A stretch of 64,000 nt of DNA, from positions 42,887-106,886 of the forward strand of contig CAZXXS010000052.1 of assembly GCA_964644845.1 (NCBI GenBank). The letters are read 5' to 3'. Positions 60,134 through 64,000 of the stretch are shown here, piece by piece. Numbering within the stretch: position 1 is the stretch's first letter; every line of letters starts with the position of its first letter. Position numbers and translations under genes: made by a program. A model generated the notes under the pieces. It ran no database searches, was not told the DNA's origin, and saw only the letters and a program-made list of their open reading frames with translations. This DNA is from Geothermovivens sp964644845 (GTDB lineage: Bacteria > Zhuqueibacterota > Zhuqueibacteria > Oleimicrobiales > Geothermoviventaceae).

Positions 60134-63100
60134 ATGAGGCGCGGACGAGTGCTTGCCTGCCTTCTGGCGGTGTGTTTCGCAATCCCCGTGAGCGGTCAAA
60201 CCCTTTTTCAAGCGCGTCTGGATTTCAACACCGGCGTGCGCCCTTCCAGCATTGATGCCGGAGATGTGGACGGCGACGGCGACATCGACCTGGTGGTTGC
60301 AAACAAGGGCGACAACACCGTGACTCTTCTGCTGAACCAGAATCACGGTGATTTCGCGGAACGGACGATTGCGCACACCGGACACGCGCCTGAAGCGGTG
60401 GCGCTCGTGGACCTGAACAGCGACGGACGGCTGGATCTGATTGTCGCGAACGAGCAGGACAACGGAATCCAACTTTTCCTCAACCGCGGGCAGTTGAAGT
60501 TCGTCCCTTCCTTGACCTACGGCTCGGGAAACTGGCCCACAGACCTTTACAAGCACGATCTGGACGGTGACGGCGACGCTGACTTGGTCGTTTGCAACGC
60601 GTTGAACAACACAGTTTCGGTGTACAAGAACCACGGCGACGGCACGCTTTCTGTGATGCAGAACTACAGCGTTGGGTGGCAACCGTCGTCCAGCGCTGCC
60701 GGCGATTTCAACGGGGACGGCGTTGTTGACCTTGCGGTTGTGAACGCCGGCGACAGCTCGCTCTCCGTGCTGTACGGGGATGGACGCGGATATTTCCGCC
60801 CTGCTTTCAACTACGCCATCGGGCAGCAGCCCTACCACGTGGCTTCGGCAGATTTGAACGGTGACGGCCTGCCCGACCTGGTGGTGGCAAACTTCGGCGA
60901 GCACACCGTTTCGGTTCTGTTGAACGACGGCGAAGGCAAGTTTCCAAGCCGCAAGGATTATCTGGTCGCGCGGGGGCCGGACTGGGTGTCGCTGGCCGAC
61001 GTGGACGCGGACGGCCAGGCGGATATCGTGGTGCTGGGTGCAGAAGACCACCAGGTGTCCATTCTACGCGGGCTCGGTGGCGGCAAATTCGACTTTGCAA
61101 GGTCCTACGATGTGGGGCACTACCCTGTGTCTTTAGCCGTGGCCGATGTAGACGCCGACGGTTTCCCAGATCTTTGTGTGGTGAATCGGGAAGACCGGGG
61201 CATTTCCGTCCACCTGAATCGCGGCGACGGTTCCTTCGACGTGTCGCCCTCGATCCCCGTGGCCGAGGCTCCTACGGTTGTTTTGCTCGCCGATCTGAAT
61301 CGAGACGGCCTTCCGGATCTCGTGGCCAACAACTTCCAGGACCGCGACGTCACCGTGTTTCTCAACCTGGGTAACCGACAGTTCAGCGAGGGGCAGAAGA
61401 CTTACCTTGGCAACAGCCCCACCGACATGGCCGTGCTGGACGTGAACCGCGACGGTGCACCAGACATCGCCGTTGCCAACCGCTTTAGCGACGACGTCGA
61501 TATCTTGCTGAACAACGGACGCGGGAACTTCGAGCCCAAGTACAACATTTGGGTCGGTCGCGAGCCTGCGGCCATCGCTGCTGGGGACCTGAACGGTGAC
61601 GGTCTCGACGACATCGCTGTGGCGGACATGGCGGAAAACGGGGTGACCATTCTCTGGGGAACCTCCGACAGCTTCTTCTCGGAACCGGAGGTGCTACAAG
61701 TGGGTGCACGGCCAGTCGACGTTGCGATTCGGGATCTGGCCGGTGACGGAAAGAATGAACTACTGGTCCTGAACCAGCAGGACGCTACGCTCTGGGTGCT
61801 GGACAACGTGGACAGTACGTTCGAACTGCAGTCGCGTTTTCGACTTGGACGGTCGCCCCGGTCAATGGCCATTTTCGACGCCAACGACGACGGACTGCTC
61901 GATGTGGCAGTGACGTGTCCCGGCTCGAACAACGTGTGGACGTTTGTGAATCTCAACGGAGAATTGCAGCCAGCAGGGCAAATCCCCGTAACCGGAGGAG
62001 CTACAGGGCTCGCCGCTGGGGACGTGGATCGAGATGGCCGGATCGATCTGCTGGTGACCTGCGAGAAATCGAACGCGGTGGCTGTTTACCGCGGTTTGGG
62101 CGACGGTCGCTTCAGGGCGCTGGCCAGTTTCGGCGTTGGTAAGAAACCCCAGGGTGTTGCTGTTGCCGATCTGGACGCGGACGGAGATCTGGACGCCGTT
62201 GTGGCCAACCGCGAGGACGGCAACCTGTCTTTGCTGATCAATCGGCGCAACCCGTGGCTGTTAGCTTTGCGGGCACCAAGTTTCCGGCAGCCGGTGTCGG
62301 ACGCTCTGTTTCTCGGCAACAGTGCCTTGCTTGTCAGCAGCGCCGATGGGGGCGTGATTCAGTCCCTGCCGTTCAGCGGTTCTTCAGGCTCCACTGTGAA
62401 GTTGAGCGCGGCGCACTTGCTGGCTTCGGGAGACTGGGACGGCGACGGCATTCCGGAAGTCTTTGCCAGTTCCGAATCGGGTCGACAGGTGCTCGTGTTG
62501 AGCCCCAGTCTGCGGGAACGTTTCAGCTTGCAGCTGCCTCTTGTACCCGGTGTGATGAAAACTGTGGATGTGGACGCCGACGGCAAGAGCGATCTTGTCG
62601 CCGCTGGTCCCGGGCAACCTTCGGGAGTAATTTTACTGAATCGCGGTGACCGAGCGGAGCAGATTGACCTGCCTGGAGTACGGGAATCCACGTCCGACAT
62701 TTGCGCAGAAGACCTCGACCGCGACGGCCGTGTCGATCTGGTCTTTGCGGATCCGGTTGCCAAAACCATCACCGTTTTCCTGCAAACGGAGCCAGGCATT
62801 TTTCAGGATGCGGTTTACCCCCTGGAAGGGACTGTGGGGCATCTGGGCACTCTGGACCTTGATGGCGATGGCTTTCAGGACGTGGCTTTTTCTGAGCGAA
62901 CATCGGACCGGCTTGGTGTGCTGATGAACGACGGCCACGGTCAGTTTGGTAGCGTCGCTTACTTCAGTGTGGAAGCTGGTCCCGTGGACCTGTGGACCGT
63001 GGATGTCAATGGCGACGGGCGAAAAGATGTGCTGGTGGTGTGTCGGGAAGCCCGGCTGGTGGAGTTGTTGATCAACAACGGTAGCGGTGGCTTCGACGTC

Positions 63101-63253
63101 GCGGACCGGATCGGTGTGCCGGGTACGCCGGTACGCATCTTTGGTAACCCGCGCGAACCCAAGTTGGCGGGCACCATCGACACAAACGGCGCAAAGCTAG
63201 CGCTGTTTAGCATTCGGATGCCTACCGTCCAGCTTGGTGGAACAGGCGACTGA
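60134..63253 (+). CDS. Large exported FG-GAP/VCBS repeat protein
   Basis: 1039 residues from the ATG at 60134 behind GGGAGGTG; a GTG directly before it is possible. A signal peptide (VLACLLAVCFAIPVSGQ) is followed by about 18-20 repeats of roughly 45-50 residues. Each has a calcium-binding-like loop such as GDVDGDGDIDLVVAN, ADLNGDGLPDLVVAN or DVNRDGAPDIAVAN, then VTLLLN-type strands. The fold is probably one or more beta-propellers. No catalytic domain or C-terminal sorting domain is seen. It may be a cell-surface adhesion or scaffold protein. A terminator follows. Confidence 0.88.
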   Translation: MRRGRVLACLLAVCFAIPVSGQTLFQARLDFNTGVRPSSIDAGDVDGDGDIDLVVANKGDNTVTLLLNQNHGDFAERTIAHTGHAPEAVALVDLNSDGRLDLIVANEQDNGIQLFLNRGQLKFVPSLTYGSGNWPTDLYKHDLDGDGDADLVVCNALNNTVSVYKNHGDGTLSVMQNYSVGWQPSSSAAGDFNGDGVVDLAVVNAGDSSLSVLYGDGRGYFRPAFNYAIGQQPYHVASADLNGDGLPDLVVANFGEHTVSVLLNDGEGKFPSRKDYLVARGPDWVSLADVDADGQADIVVLGAEDHQVSILRGLGGGKFDFARSYDVGHYPVSLAVADVDADGFPDLCVVNREDRGISVHLNRGDGSFDVSPSIPVAEAPTVVLLADLNRDGLPDLVANNFQDRDVTVFLNLGNRQFSEGQKTYLGNSPTDMAVLDVNRDGAPDIAVANRFSDDVDILLNNGRGNFEPKYNIWVGREPAAIAAGDLNGDGLDDIAVADMAENGVTILWGTSDSFFSEPEVLQVGARPVDVAIRDLAGDGKNELLVLNQQDATLWVLDNVDSTFELQSRFRLGRSPRSMAIFDANDDGLLDVAVTCPGSNNVWTFVNLNGELQPAGQIPVTGGATGLAAGDVDRDGRIDLLVTCEKSNAVAVYRGLGDGRFRALASFGVGKKPQGVAVADLDADGDLDAVVANREDGNLSLLINRRNPWLLALRAPSFRQPVSDALFLGNSALLVSSADGGVIQSLPFSGSSGSTVKLSAAHLLASGDWDGDGIPEVFASSESGRQVLVLSPSLRERFSLQLPLVPGVMKTVDVDADGKSDLVAAGPGQPSGVILLNRGDRAEQIDLPGVRESTSDICAEDLDRDGRVDLVFADPVAKTITVFLQTEPGIFQDAVYPLEGTVGHLGTLDLDGDGFQDVAFSERTSDRLGVLMNDGHGQFGSVAYFSVEAGPVDLWTVDVNGDGRKDVLVVCREARLVELLINNGSGGFDVADRIGVPGTPVRIFGNPREPKLAGTIDTNGAKLALFSIRMPTVQLGGTGD

Positions 63254-63324
63254 GAAATGCGGTGCCGTACCGCGTGCCGAGCCTTTGCGCCGGAAAAGAG
63301 GGGGGAAACGGTCAGAACGAAAAA

Positions 63325-63352
63325 GCCACCTGTCGGGATCTCGACAGGTGGC
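63325..63352. terminator. Bidirectional intrinsic terminator
   Basis: GCCACCTGTCG / CGACAGGTGGC make a perfect 11-bp stem with a 6-base loop. CCCTGTTTTC follows on the + strand and an A-run (GAAAAA) precedes it, which is a T-run for the minus strand gene. It lies between two convergent genes. Confidence 0.9.
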
Positions 63353-63387
63353 CCCTGTTTTCGAGCGCTGAGACGCACCAGCGATGT

Positions 63388-64000
63388 CTACACGTTTTCC
63401 GGTACGACAAACGGTTCTCTGTACTGGCGCGTCAGCATGGCGTTTGCTTCTTCGTCGTCGACGAACCGCTCGCGGGCCGGATCGAACTCCAGCGAACGCC
63501 CGAGCCGGTACGAAATGTTCGCCAAGTGGCACAGGGCCGAGCTGATGTGGCCCTCCTCGATGGGCGCGTTCAGGAGCTTGGGGTCCCGAGCGCGAACGGC
63601 GTCGATGAAGTTCTTAAAGTGATTCCCGCCGGCCTTGGCGTAAGGCCCTGGTTCGCGCTTTTTCCCGAGGTAAGTCTTCCAGAAGGGGGCGTCTTCGTTG
63701 CCCACTACCATGTAACCTTCGGAGCCGAAAAACAGGTTTCCCACGCTGTTCGACGGTCCTTCCCCGAGACCGCCTTCGTGGTTGGTGATCCAGTGCCGGA
63801 CTTCGAACTGGAGGATTTTCTTTTTGTCGCCACCGCCCTCGGGGTTGGGGTATTCGAAAGCAGTAATCATGGTGTTGGGGGTTTGCTGGTCGTCGTCGAA
63901 CATGAAGTGGCCGCCCATGGCCATCACTTTGAGGGGCAGGCCCACGCCGAGCCCCCAGCGGGCCATGTCCATCTGGTGCACACCTTGGTTGCCGATGTCG
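63388..64000 (-). CDS. Gfo/Idh/MocA-family oxidoreductase (5' part outside window)
   Basis: The minus-strand frame runs off the window end. About 204 residues of the C-terminal half are present. The start of the visible part reads DIGNQGVHQMDMARWGLG, a typical dimerisation and substrate-site strand of this family, followed by LKVMAMGGHFMFDDDQQTPN, GSEGYMVVG and AGGNHFKNFIDAVRARDP. The gene ends ENV. Such proteins oxidise or reduce sugars or cyclitols with NAD(P). The N-terminal cofactor domain is not visible, and a glycosidase role (GH109-type) is possible. Confidence 0.88.
   Translation of the reverse strand, partial: DIGNQGVHQMDMARWGLGVGLPLKVMAMGGHFMFDDDQQTPNTMITAFEYPNPEGGGDKKKILQFEVRHWITNHEGGLGEGPSNSVGNLFFGSEGYMVVGNEDAPFWKTYLGKKREPGPYAKAGGNHFKNFIDAVRARDPKLLNAPIEEGHISSALCHLANISYRLGRSLEFDPARERFVDDEEANAMLTRQYREPFVVPENV

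Noticed and set aside
1..64000. tRNA, rRNA, CRISPR arrays, phage genes, transposases
   Set aside because: Looked for T-loop-like GGTTCRA motifs, regularly spaced direct repeats and transposase or phage signatures on both strands; none were convincing.

Overview
This is a GC-rich bacterial chromosome segment of about 40 genes, nearly all on the + strand. The best guess for its source is an uncultivated member of the FCB superphylum (Calditrichota/KSB1/Zixibacteria-like). The guess rests on several gene types seen together: FlgD/type IX-like C-terminal sorting domains ending in an NPF-type motif on three secreted proteins, a PorU-like C25 peptidase, a GWxTD-like TPR protein, and an M49 peptidase with an HEVSH zinc motif. 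It is an inference from gene content; no rRNA, tRNA or other marker gene was found.

Layout. 1-10.4 kb: polysaccharide degradation, with a sulfatase tail fused to a carbohydrate-binding-like and a sorting domain, a GH3 glucosidase, two Tat-exported sulfatases (one with HEAT repeats), then a convergent GWxTD-like TPR protein. 11-18.6 kb: a TPP-dependent IorA-like protein, one integron gene cassette (AT-rich PH-domain gene plus attC), and a split glycolate-oxidase-type set (glcD, phosphoesterase lipoprotein, glcE, glcF). 18.9-28.6 kb: a GH172 (DUF2961) lipoprotein; a YIP1-TolC-MacA-ATPase-permease-permease efflux cluster; a GH114-like lipoprotein. 28.6-29.8 kb: 1.2 kb without a credible gene. 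29.8-36 kb: RseC-like protein, PorU-like peptidase, CCA-adding-type nucleotidyltransferase. 36-46.5 kb: a sugar-use cluster (SSS symporter, a 49-residue membrane protein, URO-D-like protein, heparinase-like lyase, GH36-like galactosidase with NPCBM) and an M49 peptidase. 46.7-48.3 kb: M6 metalloprotease. 48.6-59.7 kb: a complete 13-gene Mbx/Mbs-type respiratory operon. 60-64 kb: a large FG-GAP/VCBS protein and the end of a Gfo/Idh/MocA dehydrogenase.

The most notable system is the Mbx/Mbs operon. It follows the archaeal mbx gene order from the Mrp antiporter modules to the ferredoxin subunit. That last subunit is fused to a GltD/NfnB-type FAD-NAD(P)H oxidoreductase, which suggests an ion-pumping ferredoxin:NAD(P)+ oxidoreductase rather than a sulfane reductase. 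Two other structures stand out. One is a lone integron cassette apparently inserted between two metabolic genes far from any integrase. The other is a dispersed intergenic element (two good copies and one degenerate copy), always upstream of and in line with the next gene; in the two good copies a promoter-like motif follows at a fixed distance.
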